Origin: Vandiemenella viatica
Taxonomy: Eukaryota > Arthropoda > Insecta > Orthoptera > Morabidae
Direction: 5' to 3'
Assembly: GCA_031002005.1 (NCBI GenBank)
Contig: JARYHS010013631.1
Location: 66,275,832 to 66,339,831 of the forward strand
Length of the DNA: 64,000 nt
Of the stretch, positions 31,054 through 43,781 are shown in pieces. The position numbers were made by a program, and so were the translations under genes. Numbering within the stretch: position 1 is the first letter of the stretch; each line of letters begins with the position of its first letter. A model generated the notes under the pieces. It worked only from the letters and a program-made list of their open reading frames with translations, did not search any database and was not told the origin of the DNA.

Positions 31054-33552
31054 CTTGCTTACTTACTCAATGCAGTGGCATCGCGGGCTGTAGCCAATCC
31101 ATTGCATCCCCAAATAGTCTTCTTCATAGCCCTTTCTCTCTCTCTCCTCCTCCTCCTCCTCCTCTGGTAGTCTACCTTTCTTGCGTTTTACTTTGAATAA
31201 ATAATGATATCCTGTATAATGCATGTATAAATAATTAAATCATAAAAATTATACTTTTCCGCCAAGAAAATGCAGTTCCTCAACTTTGTTTATTGTTCTC
31301 ATGCCTCTCAAGATAACAAGTGACTCTAGTTTAACTACGCGATTTCTGAAATTTTAAATACGTTATTTCAATATTTTCATCCAAAACTCATTCAAAGAGT
31401 GATAAACACAGCCTTCATTAAACTGCAGCCCCGTATGATATTAAATACCAGCTGGAACTAACAGTCCAGAAGCAACATTTGTCAGAGTTGAATCAACAAC
31501 TAACCAATCTATCCAGAACTTCTGCAAACGTTTATGATTGCATCTAAGTAAATAGATGAGACGTTCTATAGCAAATTTTATCAGCGCTCCACAGGGGCGG
31601 CAATATTAAAATATGCACGATAGCATTTATTGGCCGGACCAGGATTTAAATCTACGTTATTTACGAATTTCAAATCAAGAGCTTGCGCAAGCACGTTGAA
31701 TCCACATTTCGGACAGATAGATTTCATACAGCAAGTCAGTCCAAACAGATGCATTTCTGTTAACCTGAAACGTATATCCCGCAATCTGAAAATCATTCTC
31801 AAGTTATCAGATCCTATAAAAATGGCTGGAACTCAATTTTAGTGTTTTTATCGTAATTTTTCTTGTTTATTCGTTTGCTGGTGTAATATTTCCGCACGTC
31901 GTTTTAATTTTTCTGCTATTATTTTTACTTTTACAACAAAGTAGCTATATTTATTCTTCAAAGTGGATATCATTAGTATACTATTTTTATTGGTTCTCAC
32001 ATATTTCGTAGAAGTTTTGCTACTGCGGCTTCGTATGTATTTTTCCTCCCTCTTGCTACAACCACTGTGGACTACACAGACACTGGCTACCTGTTTACAC
32101 AAGCTTGTGTGAATCCAGAAAAAAATTGTTTTGAACCAGATTTCCTAGAATTCCGTTTATACTGAGGACTGAATGTTTGTGTTGCTATCTATCTGTGATA
32201 AGTGTATATGGTGCTATGTGTGATTTAGTGTATTGTAGTTTGTAAAATGCGTAGCATACGAGGCCCTACCTTCACCTAGGTGATTGCATGGTGTCCTGGG
32301 CTCGAGCCTGGTCCTGTTGTATCTCCCCGATCCAGTGTGGTGGTGCCTCAACGCGAGCAATCACACTAGCAGTTCTTTCGTACGTCTATTAAATAAACTT
32401 ACACGGAGAATAATACAGTGATTCGTTGGTCTCATATCAATAATAATTCGTAAATGATAAAATAAGCTGCAGTATGTACCGAAGGACATAAGCGAGAGCT
32501 TGCATGGATTCATCCTGGAAGTAGTCTACCATTTATACATTGTTCTGTACTTCGCAGATGGTATAATGCTATGATGATAGAAAAATGAGAACACAATATA
32601 TTTTAAATAGTTGATTGCGTAAAGCAAATTGATTGTTGAAATGATGCAGCAAAAAATTAAAAATACATTTTTCAAGCATTCATAAACTCAGAAAGGACAA
32701 ATTAATACAACTGTTTACAAATGTAATTAAAATCATTTAAATTTAAATAATTCTGAAGCATCTACTACTACAGTCTATAATCCCATTTGAGTATTGTTAT
32801 ACTAACAACGAAATCATTTCATATTTGGATGCAGTGTAGGGTCACCATCTTATTTGAAAGTAAAAAAAAAAGGAAAACTAGACGTAAATGACAAAAAAAG
32901 TATTTTAAAAATTGGCAATTATAGCATAAAAAACTTATTTTTCTCGTGTTTATGTAACTAGCTACTAATTTTTTGTTTCATCTCAGAATGCTATTCATCG
33001 TACCACATCCTAAATCAATTAAATGGGGCATTCCGTTTCATGAATTGTATATTGTGCCAGAAAAAAGTATTTTCTCATAATTTATGATTAAGATAAAGTA
33101 CACGAATCAAACATAAAGTGCAGAAGTATGGTGACCAATTCCTTTCGTCCGTGTGTAAAAGTGTTCTCATTTGTACATAGATGACTTTCGTAGGTGCTAT
33201 AACGAGCAGTGTGTCTTTGTATATTTATGTATGGTGTATGGTGATGAAGGACGGGAGGTGCTGCAACACAGTGCAGACCCATTCAGGACACTACGGTGTC
33301 AGGCCTCTATGACGTAATAAACTCACGGACGGATCACCGTCAACAGTGTCGCTTGCCTCCATTCCATACACGCTGCGGAGAGTTTCGGGATTTAGCCCAG
33401 AGGTAATCTCATGACTAGGTACCGTGCACCATTAGTTCTCCTATTAGTATAGTGCAAATTGCCGCCTAGTCACGCTAGAACTTGCTCGGTTATTTCCATG
33501 TCCGGTCCTCTCTACCCGGGCGAGCTGTGATCGCTGGAGCTTTCCCAGGCTT
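31054..33552. other. No recognisable gene; one microsatellite
   Basis: (tc)n(tcc)n microsatellite at 31134-31165, otherwise AT-rich. 32265-32400 and 33240-33420 are more GC-rich and read like repeat bodies ('gggctcgagcctggtcctgt'; 'cggacggatcaccgtcaaca'), but I cannot name them. Frames up to about 84 codons are unassigned. Confidence 0.35.
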
Positions 33553-34012
33553 GGTGGTCAAACGAAGGCTCGGCGGACAAACGAAGGCTCGGTGGTCAAA
33601 CGAAGGCTCGGTGGTCAAACGAAGGCTTAGTGGTCAAAACGAAGGCTCGGCGGACAAACGAAGGCTCGGTGGTCAAACGAAGGCTCGGCGGACAAACGAA
33701 GGCTCGGTGGTCAAACGAAGGCTCGGTGGTCAAACGAAGGCTTAGTGGTCAAAACGAAGGCTCGGCGGACAAACGAAGGCTCGGTGGTCAAACGAAGGCT
33801 CGGTGGTCAAACGAAGGCTTAGTGGTCAAAACGAAGGCTCGGCGGACAAACGAAGGCTCGGTGGTCAAACGAAGGCTCGGCGGACAAACGAAGGCTCGGT
33901 GGTCAAACGAAGGCTCGGTGGTCAAACGAAGGCTTAGTGGTCAAAACGAAGGCTCGGCGGACAAACGAAGGCTCGGCAGACAAACGAAGGCTCAGTGGTC
34001 AAATAAAGGCTC
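33553..34012 (+). repeat. 19-bp minisatellite with 115-bp higher-order repeat
   Basis: About 24 units of the form 'ggtggtcaaacgaaggctc'. Three variants occur: V 'ggtggtcaaacg', D 'ggcggacaaacg' and S 'tagtggtcaaaacg' (one base longer). Order: VDVVSD VDVVSD VVSD VDVVSD, then degenerate units. S units begin at 33626, 33741, 33818 and 33933, spaced 115, 77 and 115: two six-unit steps and one four-unit step. The open frames crossing it follow from the unit lengths; no stop codon arises in those frames. Confidence 0.95.
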
Positions 34013-34019
34013 AGCAGTG

Positions 34020-35740
34020 CAGGAATAGCGCGTAATGTCTTCCTCGCCCGTACCGCGCATCGAGAATGATACATAATAAAAAACTGGACAATATTGTACG
34101 TCAGATGCATTATTTTGTGTACGTTCTATCAATTGAATCACCGTAGACATGAAATGCAACGTGTATGTGTTTTTTAATCATATGTAATAAAAATATTACA
34201 ACCTATGGGATTAGAACACTGTAATGAAAACTATAACGTAAATAAGTTATCTAAAGTTACTGACATACATAAAGTATACCCTGGATGTTTGAAATCTAAG
34301 TGATGCCTTGTTAGGATTTCTACCTATTAATTAACAACATTGAATTCACTTTAATTAAATAACTGTTATCACTTTCACACGTGACTGTAAATAACCAAAA
34401 GATCGTTTATATGTTCAGGAAAATGGTTGTTCACTTTTATGAAATGCCGGAACATCGCCACAAAAATGTTGAAATGTGGTGCAATTTGCTGATTTTTGCT
34501 TACATTTGTGTCCGGTATTTAAGTATCTGAATTTTTCGAAAGTAAATGTATAGTCTTGTAAAATCAGCAAGTACAACAGCAAGTAGAAAATAAGAAGAAG
34601 AAGACATATACTGTCCACTCTTTAATTTTTCAGTTGCTTCATTCTTCGATTTAACGATTTTAAGACTGCGATGAAGTTCATGGCTGTTCCAATTGTACAG
34701 GTCGAGTACCAGAGTCGCTTCGTCACCACATAGCAAGGAAATAACAGATCGAGCCTACTGTCAGGCTCTATCTTAGGTCCAGACTCGGTCCTCTGCACTG
34801 TATTTCCTGCATTTGGCCGGCAGAGGTCACGCTAGTAGCGACAAATCGAGAGAGCCTAGAGAGAGTTTGCACGACTGTATCTACTATCATTCTGTCCCAG
34901 GCATGAATGTTTGAAAACTTCATCCACTCCTGGTTAAGTACAAGACACCATCACGGTGTCTCAGCTGCCTCAGCCATGAGATATGTTTCGAAGTTATACA
35001 AGGATCAAAATAACGCTTGAACCTAGGCCTGTAGCTGGAGGGGAGTGAGATGTGTTTTATATTGTTGGCAGCAGTGCACATTGTAATTCGTAGCTGGCGG
35101 CGCTGCGATGTGACCGCCAATTAGTCGTGTGATTGCCTGTCACCGTCAGACAACCACGGCCGAGCGGAGGACAAATTGCGTCGCCCTACACGCACGGCGA
35201 GAGTGCATCCCAACAGGTGTCCGCTAGGCAACCACTTGAGATTTTCAATCACGCGAATATTTAGTCACACAAATAGAACACACCGGATTCGATCACAGCA
35301 TATGCGACTAAAAATTCACAGTGGCAAAATAGATGCAACCAGCTCCATTTTTCAAACGACGCTACTGTCGCAAACAATAATGTTTTGCGCAGAAAGAATA
35401 AACCTGTTACACAAACTCATTACACGGCGTTTATCGTCCTACAACTTTTTGATTTGCACTAAACTTCGTGAACTCATAAATTTTCAGTTAGACGATAACA
35501 GATGTTAACAATAATCCTGACAAACAACAAATGAAAGTAATAAATAGGTCATCACATTTTATTCTAACAACGGCGCCAGAAATGGCTAAAATTCCACATC
35601 TACATATAACCTACGACTATTTTACTAATTACTACTATGTTTAAAAACAAAACACTATCCTATTTCCAATCATAGTCCATTGTCATTTATGGTATCATCC
35701 AAGAATAAATCGTATACCGGTTTCGGGAACCGCTCCCCAA
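34020..35740. other. No recognisable gene
   Basis: AT-rich with a GC-richer part at 34740-35230. A 110-codon plus-strand frame (35176-35508) matches no family I know. Confidence 0.35.
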
Positions 35741-35744
35741 TGAA

Positions 35745-35954
35745 ATGTTAACGTTCTGGCCTCGCATTCGGGAGGACGCGGGTTCGAATCCCCGTCCGAG
35801 CATTCAGATTTGGGTTTTCCATGGTTTCCTCAAATCACTCCAGGTGAATGCCGGGATGCCTCCTCCAAAAAGGCCATGGCCGAATTCCTTGTCTCCAGTC
35901 CCATCCCGCCTCTAATGGCCTTAGCTGTCGACGAGGCATAATATCGAAAAAAAA
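35745..35954 (+). repeat. SINE-A, reference copy
   Basis: 'taacgttctggcctcgcatt', 'cgggaggacgcgggttcgaa' (B box), 'tccccgtccgagcattcag', core 'gggttttccatggtttcctc', 'ccaggtgaatgccgggatgc', 'ctccaaaaaggccatggccg', 'cccgcctctaatggcc', 'gtcgacgaggcataa', A-rich tail. Confidence 0.88.
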
Positions 35955-36183
35955 GTACGCTCTCCAAACCATCAAGCTACCTGAATTTCTTTTCTAAATC
36001 AAGTATTCATATCACGGATTATAACCATCATATTTCATATAGTGAAGTGAATACTCACTGTAATATTTATACTTGATTCAGAACAAGTCATAAATTTTTT
36101 ATCACTAACAACACATGATACTTTACCCTATTTTACAGGAATTGTTTTAGTTCGGATACAATATTTACAGCAAGTTAATTTTG

Positions 36184-36352
36184 TTTTTTGCTTATGGCTT
36201 TACGCCTTGACGACGTCGAGATCATTAGAGGGAGAAAAGGGCTGGGAACAAAGAACTGGAAGGAATTCAGCCATGGTGATTCTAAGGGAAGCATTCGCCT
36301 GGAGTGATGTGGGGAAACCATGCAAAACCCAAATCTGGATGCCCGAATGGGA
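36184..36352 (-). repeat. SINE-A, minus strand, head missing
   Basis: Reverse complement of SINE-A: 'ggctttacgccttgacgacg', 'ggccatgg'-type core read as 'ttcagccatggtgattct', 'ggggaaaccatgcaaaaccc', 'aaatctggatgccc'. It ends at the B-box side. Confidence 0.8.
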
Positions 36353-36359
36353 AAGTAAG

Positions 36360-36770
36360 TTAATTGGGAGAGCTAATGGTTCCCTACCCTCTATACCTTT
36401 TCGTTTATTTATAAGGTGTCGTTATTTCGAACTGTTGTTAATTATTGAGTTGCTCACCGGGGCAATAAGCAGCATTGCACTGTCGATTCTGCTGCCCAGT
36501 ATCGACATAGAGCTGGGCCGGCGCAGTTGATTAGCAGTGAAGCGAGTGAACCCCCGTCGAGGAATTCCCTCGGGTCTGTCCGGGTTATTAAGGCCAGAGA
36601 GATTTTCAGGAGAGTTTACCTATCTCTCGAAATTTCGATATACTAAAGAGTATGGTACCACACAGACCGAGGTGAGGTGCCATTCATCAAGTAACGATGA
36701 ACGGATTGATGTGAGCGGGAGTTTATGATCACTCTAGCCATGGAAATAGCTATAATTAATTATCCAGCTG
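36360..36770. other. No recognisable gene
   Basis: Unique sequence between two oppositely oriented SINE-A copies. 36507-36600 is moderately GC-rich ('gagctgggccggcgcagttg'). Unassigned. Confidence 0.35.
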
Positions 36771-36771
36771 A

Positions 36772-36998
36772 GCGGCGTGGGTAAACGGTTAACGTTCTGG
36801 TCTCGCTTTTGGGAGGGCACGGGTTCGAATCCCCGTCCGGTCGACATTTGGGGATTCCATGGTTTCCCCAAACCACTCCAGGCGAATGCCGGGATGGTTC
36901 CTTCGAAAGCCCATGGCCGAATTCCTTCCCTTTCCTTGCTCCCTATGCCTTCCCTCCTCTAACGGCCTAGAGGTCGGCTAAGTGTAAAACGACAAGCA
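36772..36998 (+). repeat. SINE-A, full copy with head
   Basis: Head 'gcggcgtgggtaaacggtta' and 'acgttctggtctcg', B box 'cgggttcgaatccccg', core 'gattccatggtttcccc', 'ccaggcgaatgccgggatgg', 'ccatggccgaattccttcc', tail '..gtaaaacgac' and A-rich. Confidence 0.85.
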
Positions 36999-36999
36999 G

Positions 37000-37479
37000 A
37001 GAAAACAAAGAACAAAAAAACAAAAAACGCGTCAACCAACTGTAATGGCATTAATTACCCTGAGAATACTTTGACTATGGTATAGCTCAGTATGCGCAGA
37101 GAGATAATCTTTAGTTACGGAAAAACTTTATCCCCTTTGGGAACTTGTTCAGTGTAGTGTAAAAGATCGCTGGAGAAGTAATAAAAATAAACGTTAATTT
37201 TTTGTTGTCTTTTTCTATTCTTTTAATTCTCATTTCTTTATCGCTACCGTGGACTCTACTGATTATCTGTCACGAGATGACTCAAGATGCGATAGTATTT
37301 CTCTGTAGTAAAAGGAAGAATAAGGCCAAGAAAAAGATACTGAAAAGAATACACCGAAGCGCAAAAGTGGTCGAATACTTCCTAATATCGTGTTATACCC
37401 GCTATTTCCAATTGAAATGCAACAATACGATGTGTTATTAACTCAGAAAGTTGTCGGATGTCCCCTGAAGAAATATTCA
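37000..37479. other. No recognisable gene
   Basis: AT-rich. A 79-codon frame (37202-37441) begins with a hydrophobic run followed by a Lys-rich run, with no recognised identity. Confidence 0.35.
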
Positions 37480-37800
37480 GCATGTTTCCTCTACAGCCGT
37501 CAATAATTCCGAAAGTGCTGCCGGTGCAGGACGTTGTGCACGATCAGACCTTTTGATCATGTCTCAGATATATATCCGGCTGGATTTATGTCTGGCAATC
37601 TAGTTGGTCAAATCATTTTCTGGACTTATCCAAAACGTTCCTAAAACCATTCGTGATCGATTTTGGACCAGTCACATGGCTCACTGTCGTCCTGGAAAAT
37701 TCCATCATTGTTTGGGAACATGAAGTTAATTACCGGCTGCAAATAGTCTCGTAGTAGCTTAATACGAGCATTAACGGTCTTCTTAACTTCCGTTAAATTG
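37480..37800 (-). pseudogene. Tc1-like transposase, C-terminal fragment
   Basis: Minus strand: 'FMFPNNDGIFQDDSEPCDW' (37735-37680), the second catalytic Asp block of Tc1-type enzymes ('FPNNDGIFMDDNAPCHRA'-like), then 'FGVQKMI'-type text and 'PTRLPDINPAGYI' (about 37600-37560), corresponding to 'PARSPDINPIEHLWD' with the final Glu lost. A different lineage from the Tc1 copy at 29560. Confidence 0.75.
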
Positions 37801-39380
37801 GGCTTCCTTTAATTTTGGTCCGTTCCATTGGTAGTTGATTTTATTTCGTTTGTTTGAATTGCGCGCCACGCCGCGCTTGTATGGTAAACGAATTAGGTAA
37901 TGTGAAACGCGAGGGCGAGTCTGAGTGTGATGCATTTCTATTGTTATGCTAGGAATGATGTGGGTGTGAACACGAACACTAGAGTTGTGGAGTGTTTGTA
38001 TTTTACGTCTGCAAACCGCCGCTCACTTGACTTTGATATTGATATTTTTATGAACTTATTTTTTTACAAGGAGGAAAGAAGTGCCACTTTTTAGTTCGTG
38101 TTTGTTTGTTGTTTGTGAATGAAATACGTTAAATTGACGTTCTTTAGATGATTACATGATGGAAACAGAAAATCTAGAATATGTTAGTGAAAGCAGCAAC
38201 TTCAGCAATAGCAATGAGAAGATTAAAAAAATCCTTGGCTACATTTATGCAATGTTGTAGTATTTTCATAAAGAAAGAGAGAACAATTACCTTATGAAAA
38301 TAAACTGTATTTTCCTATACTTTCCATGATTAAGGATCACGTTTCTAAACTTAATAATCTTAAACAACTTATGAAGAATATGCATACATCCAGATATGTA
38401 TAGTTTGTAAAAATTAAAAGCAGGATCAACTAGTCGAGAAAAAGAAATAAAATTTGAAGCCTTCTTCAAGTGCGATTCCAATTTGTTAGTTTTCATAAAG
38501 AAATCTGCACTTGCACGAATCACGATACATAATACCTTGATAAAACGTGCAGTAATACTTCTTACAATGCTCAAACATCAGTACAACTTTTGGATAGTTA
38601 ACTTTTAATGATAACTTGCGTTAAATTACAAAACTATAACGCTTTAACGATTATCGAAGTTAATACATTAAGTAGCAGATTAACGATTAATGAAGTTAAC
38701 TTTTTCATCAACTGTGCCAACCTGTGGTAATGGAATACCCCATGCTTTTAGCACCAAATACTATTCCACGTTCAATATTTGTTAATTCATGTCGTGCAAC
38801 CTCATACGATTCACGAGAGTGCAAATGAAAGCCCATACACTGCACAGCACATTTTTACGTTTCTCCCGTCGAGCTACTGGAAATTGGAATTTTACTGTCT
38901 TATTTAACTCCTATACTCATTCAGACAAATGAGAAGTTTGTACAGCGTTTGCCCGTGCTCTCTGCATTCGCATCCGGGTGGATGATTCCTTTTGTGTAGC
39001 ATTTTGTCATACCAACCAACGACCGGTCCTAAAAACATTCATACTGCTCCAGAGTTTTTTGTGAAGATTAAAACCAGATAGCTAGATTGTGTGGTCAGTA
39101 GATGTTTATCTGTTTCATCGTTAGGAAGGAAATAAGTATCACTATTTTCCAGTCTTGACGTGTAATATCTTTGAAGCGAAAATTATCGTTACGGCAACAA
39201 AAATGTAGATGATTTAAAGAACTCCCTACAAACAGGATGGAAGGAATGAAGTCGAAGAGGTACTCTAAAGATTTGAATTCGCTCTTTATTACCTCCTCAG
39301 GACTCGGTAAGGCATCTAATGGATGCCAGGTTGTCACGTTTTGCTTACCTTTGAGGAATAGATTGTAATGTTATCGACTA

Positions 39381-39382
<2 letters not shown>
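37801..39382. other. No recognisable gene
   Basis: AT-rich. Frames on the minus strand (38287-38574, 39095-39337) match nothing I know. 37850-37950 is slightly GC-rich. Confidence 0.35.

Positions 39383-39439
<57 letters not shown>
39383..39439. repeat. 57-nt poly(T) tract
   Basis: Uninterrupted T run, the longest homopolymer here. It could be the poly(A) tail of an unrecognised minus-strand retrocopy lying to its right (39440 onward), by analogy with the LINE at 6268-6313, or a slippage-expanded tract. Confidence 0.9.
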
Positions 39440-39444
<5 letters not shown>

Positions 39445-41979
39445 ATCATCTCACCACTCAGTGCTCTTTTACTGTGGAGTGTTGCTCCAACTAGACGATG
39501 CGGTACTTTGAGCAGATAACAAAGATTGGGATTTGTTTAGAGTGTTGCTAAGCTTTCGCGTATCATGTAAGATTTCCGGCTTCATCCAGATAATGTCTGG
39601 TTGTGATATTGGTACCTTCCTCGCGGAAAGATAAGGATGGGATTTTGTAAAAATGGAAAACTGCATGCATACTCGAAGTAGTTAGAGGATTAAGTGACGC
39701 AGAGGACATTCAGTAATGTGTTGGGTGTGGAGTAATGGTGATGGAATGAATTATTGTCCATAGCTTTAAGGTAGTTTCGCTCATTGTTGTAGATGAATGG
39801 TAACTTATTGAGTTTGTTTTCTTAAGCACTCTGTGTATGAAAACTATTTTTTGGTTACCAACTCAGATGTACAGGACATATTCAACGTATGAACACCAAA
39901 AGACTCCCTCGACAAATGTTAAATGGTGATCAGCACTGGCAAAAGACCTAGTTGTTCCTTTAAGAGTACTACAAAGACCAGTTCAAACAGCACAAACATA
40001 GAACTCATCATATATAACCTTGCGAAAGATCGAAAAACCACCTCGTCGGTTGTCGCACTGTTTGAAAAGGAACGACGAAGACGGGCAATAAAAGCGCGTC
40101 ATACACAAAACACCCGACAAACCCAACCACGTCCACCACCTACAATTAGATGTGCGGGCGATTATTTTATGCCAGGATCGGCCTAATCTGCCATCAACGA
40201 CGCCCACGCAAATATGTGACTACACACACATTGAGAAACATAAACTTGGAAGCGAGTATTGAACAACGACGGAATTGCGATTGCCTTGTGCCATTCGCTT
40301 ACGCACCCGACATTCAAGTAATAATTGTACATTTTTCTTTTTGTTATTCTGCATGTACGTTCTTTTGTTAGGGAGACTTAAAGTATTCTGAAAATTTCAT
40401 ATAAACTAGAAATAAAGAGTTTATCTTTGTAATCGTTTGTTGAATAACTACCACCCCCGAAAAAAAAATTCTTCTAAAAACAGGCCCAGTCTCGTACTCG
40501 TGTAGTGACAAGAAGTTATGAGATCTTCTTCCGAGCCTAGTCTACGCTTTACAGTGAGCATTTACTTCACTTTTTAGAACAGAATGGTTTCTTTCGCTGT
40601 TTTAGATTTTATTTAGAATAAAAAAATTCTGGTGACTTGGCCATTGGGCATGCCATGTTTTAGTAAATCTATATGAATACCTTAAATCTATTACTTCATC
40701 ACTCTTTTCTTTTTAAAAAAATCCAAGATTTCCCTCGCACTTTTGCGAATTTAACAAGTATATATTATGCCTTCCATTTCAATAAAAAATTATGACATGC
40801 ATAATAGCCCCATCACCATAATCTTTTTTATTCTAAATAAAATGTATAACACCGAGAGAAGCCATACTGTTTTACTAGTGAAGTGAATACACACTGTAAG
40901 GCGTAGACTTGGTTCAGAAGAAGATCACATAACTGTTGGTCATTACACGAGCACGAGACTTAACCATTTTTACAAGAACTGTTTTTTCTGGGATCTCATT
41001 TCTTTTTGTAAGTTAATCGCTTATTCTGAATCGTCACTAAAATGTAATAATTAAATTTATTCGAAAATCGGTGAATAAGAACATTTCAGAATTGAAGACT
41101 TAAATATACTTTTCCAACAATGTCCCATTCTTTGAAACAATGGGTGTGCTCCGTAGCAGAGCAATGCAGATTGCCGCTGGTTTAAATACCACCATAAATA
41201 AACGACTTTTAGCTTCCAAACTAAGCATAGGAAATTTAAAATAACAGCTAAACTTTCTGATCTCCATGTATTAAAGAAAACTCGGCATTTAGCTTCATCC
41301 TAGAAAAGCAATTAACCCACAATTTTTCATGTTTGTGTTTTTATTTAAAAAAATACGGGGAAAAACACCAATATTAGACTTTTCTTATGATTTAGGGATG
41401 AAATTCGTATATATGTGTACCAAATAATTTGTTTCTAGATTACTGGAAGTACAGTGAATTTTTGATGTCGGGGTGTCGTGGTCGAAATAAAATTTTGAAT
41501 TTCATTAACTTCCAAAGTAAGGAAAGGAAAGAAGCAAAATTTAACACCTTAGTTAAACGCAGTAAGCTCACTTTACAATGAAAATCTGAGGGCACAAAGT
41601 TATTAGGGTTGAAATCGATTTCACGTTAGGGTTAGGTAAGGGGTAGATATATATAAATTTACAAGTTTTAGATTTTGCTTATAATATGTGGGTAAAATGT
41701 TATCTATGTAGCAAATTTGAGCTTTCTTCGACTAGGGAAAGTATCTTAGAGTTTTGATAATTATCAGTAAGGCAGTCAATGATGGAGTGAGTGACAGTAT
41801 GTTTGCTAAGATTGCTGATATCTATACATAACAGAAATCTGATGTAGCATCAATACCACCTAAGAAATTGAGGTACAAAAATGGCCCGAATCGCTTCGAG
41901 AAAAGGGTATGCAGTGCTGCTGTTGACTTGACTTGAATCATTAATGGATCCAGAAGGTTTTGTACTCGTTATAGACCAA
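39440..41979. other. No recognisable gene
   Basis: Candidate retrocopy body just right of the poly(T) (frame 39666-39469, minus, 65 codons) is unidentified. Frames at 39923-40186 and 40150-40371 are unassigned. The rest is AT-rich. Confidence 0.3.
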
Positions 41980-41984
41980 AAGGA

Positions 41985-42118
41985 TTTGCGCGGAATGAGG
42001 ATGCAGGTTCGAATCCCCATCCGGTCACCCAGATTTCGGTTTCCCGTAGTTTCCTCAAATCACTGCAGTGAATGCCGGGATTTTTCCCATAAAAGGCCAA
42101 TAATTGCTAAAAAAAAAT
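41985..42118 (+). repeat. SINE-A, partial copy
   Basis: 'gcaggttcgaatccccatcc' (B box), 'ggtcacccagatttcggttt', 'cccgtagtttcctcaaatca', 'gtgaatgccgggatttttcc', 'ataaaaggcca', then A-rich. Lacks the 3' third and the A-box part. Confidence 0.75.
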
Positions 42119-42119
42119 C

Positions 42120-42821
42120 CAATGACTTTCCTCTTAACGCACTTACTTCAAACTGAACCCAAAAAGTATACACTGATGATCGTAGTGGTGATCTGAATTC
42201 TATTGGATACAAGGAATCCGTGGGTGGTGACCTGGACCCTATAGTAGAGTATAGAGGGGTGACAGGAGGGATACATGGATAAACAAGATATAGAACCAAC
42301 CCGTAAGTCTTCTATTATTGCGGGGTAATGCGCTTTGAAAGTCTTAATATGTTTACGTACCGGTTAGTTTTGATGATTACGCCACTGAGTGTGTAGACGT
42401 AGTCATATCAAAACTCAAATTTTATTTGTTCCTGAAACGCGCCTCGGAAGGTTTGACGATTTGAATCTAGTGATGCTACTATGGAAAATTCGTTAAGGAA
42501 AGCGTGCAATCTAAAAAGAAGCAGTTCATGTCAGTCTCTACACGAACGAAATTTTTCTCGAGGTTGTATACGAAAAGAACTTTCTCGAGAATTTAGTAGA
42601 TACGATGTTTTGGCGATAATACGCTTTGTCGTCATTCTGAAGTAGAAAGTGGAGACAAAATTTCATCGCTGAAACGTCATGTTTAATCACCGGACATATC
42701 CAGCTAGTTTCCCGCGATAATTTGCTGTATTTAGTGCACGCTTTATCGAGTTTCTAAATGGAAGATCGCAGTTGCTGGATGAGTGTAAAGGAAAAATTAT
42801 TTTATAAGTTGCCTAACATTG
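42120..42821. other. No recognisable gene
   Basis: No repeat or frame of interest recognised. Confidence 0.35.
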
Positions 42822-43001
42822 CTGACCAATTGCTTACAGTATTATCAGAGGCCCGTAGGGATAATGAATTCAAATGATTGTTGAAATTTGCAGTAATAAT
42901 AGCTCATGCCTACTGGTCTCTGGTACAATCCAATAACGGGGGAGGGAGCAGGTAAATGCCGTTCGTGAGTTAGAAAGAATAAACTGTAGCAGACGTGGCA
43001 G
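42822..43001 (+). repeat. Duplicated segment, copy 1
   Basis: 'ctgaccaattgcttacagt' through 'atgcctactggtctctgg', 'tacaatccaataacggggga' and 'gcagacgtgg'. The same order recurs at 43782-43930 with substitutions and small indels. Confidence 0.7.
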
Positions 43002-43002
43002 C

Positions 43003-43500
43003 TAGTGGAAAATTTCCGCCGCCGTGCCCGCCCTGTCTGGGTGACAGTCTGGCCGAGGTGTGAGGGCGGAGGGGAGGCGGGGAGACCTGTTGCCCCGAGT
43101 GCAATCAATCGGGGTGGCGTCCGGTCGGGTGCAGTGGATGCGCGCGCCATTACCCCTCCGCGCCGTCAACACCTCCACCCCCCTCCTCCGTCGGCTACCT
43201 CCCCTCGTCTGCGAGCAGTCGCTTCGTGTGACACCCCAAGGGGAACAGGCAGGCGCACGTGGTACTGGCAAAATAATTGGATTAGCGGCGGCATGGTGGC
43301 GGGGGGAGGAGGGGCGGCGCGGGTGGGGGTAGTTGTTATATCCAGGTGCGTCCCCGCGAGCGGTGGTCCAGACGACGCGCAGACGCCGCACCTAGCTGGG
43401 CACCTTGCATGGACAGAGGTAGGCAGGCCCGCAGCACGCCAAACACAGCACAGCACAAGCTACGGCGCGGCGAACCAGAGCTTGCGGAGAGAGAGAGATC
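43003..43500. promoter_or_regulatory. GC/CpG-rich block, possible CpG island
   Basis: About 500 nt rich in G, C and CpG in otherwise AT-rich DNA, with purine/pyrimidine-biased runs such as 'gggcggaggggaggcgggga' and 'cctccacccccctcctccgt'. Frames are open in several phases on both strands because stop codons are AT-rich, so none is supported as coding. It could be a promoter with an untranslated first exon, or a GC-rich insertion. Promoter function is an inference from composition only. Confidence 0.3.
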
Positions 43501-43614
43501 CTTTCGTTTCAAAAGTAGTGTTGTCCCTTGTCAACTTCATGCAGTGTTGTCAGATGTAACGTTGTTTAAATGAAAAGACAATGATCCAGTACCCTGTATT
43601 CTTAGGGGGGCGAT

Positions 43615-43670
43615 AATTTCAATAAAACATTTGTATTGTGTGCATGTCCTCTGGCAGCTGATATATTAGG
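43615..43670 (+). repeat. Duplicated segment, distal block copy 1
   Basis: 'caataaaacatttgtattgt' and 'catgtcctctggcag' correspond to 'agtaagacatttgtattgta' and 'catgtctcccgccag' at 43975-44032. Confidence 0.5.
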
Positions 43671-43781
43671 TATCAGTATAGTCGTCAGCATACATCCGTG
43701 ATAACGAAATGGAACGTAGCAAGCGAAATTTTTTTCATTTCACATTCTGTTGACAGTTTACCACCTGTTCGATGCATTGAC

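Noticed and set aside
33482..34028. Repetitive Arg/Gly/Lys-rich protein of 87-132 codons
   Set aside because: It is the translation of a 19-bp minisatellite. The three phases are read in turn and stops are absent by unit composition.
35751..35800. Possible tRNA genes (A and B boxes here and at about 15 other places)
   Set aside because: The boxes always sit at the head of repeated SINE bodies; the 3' half does not complete a cloverleaf.
43005..43559. 184-codon plus-strand ORF
   Set aside because: It lies in the GC-rich block, where several phases on both strands are open. Low-complexity composition and no domain.
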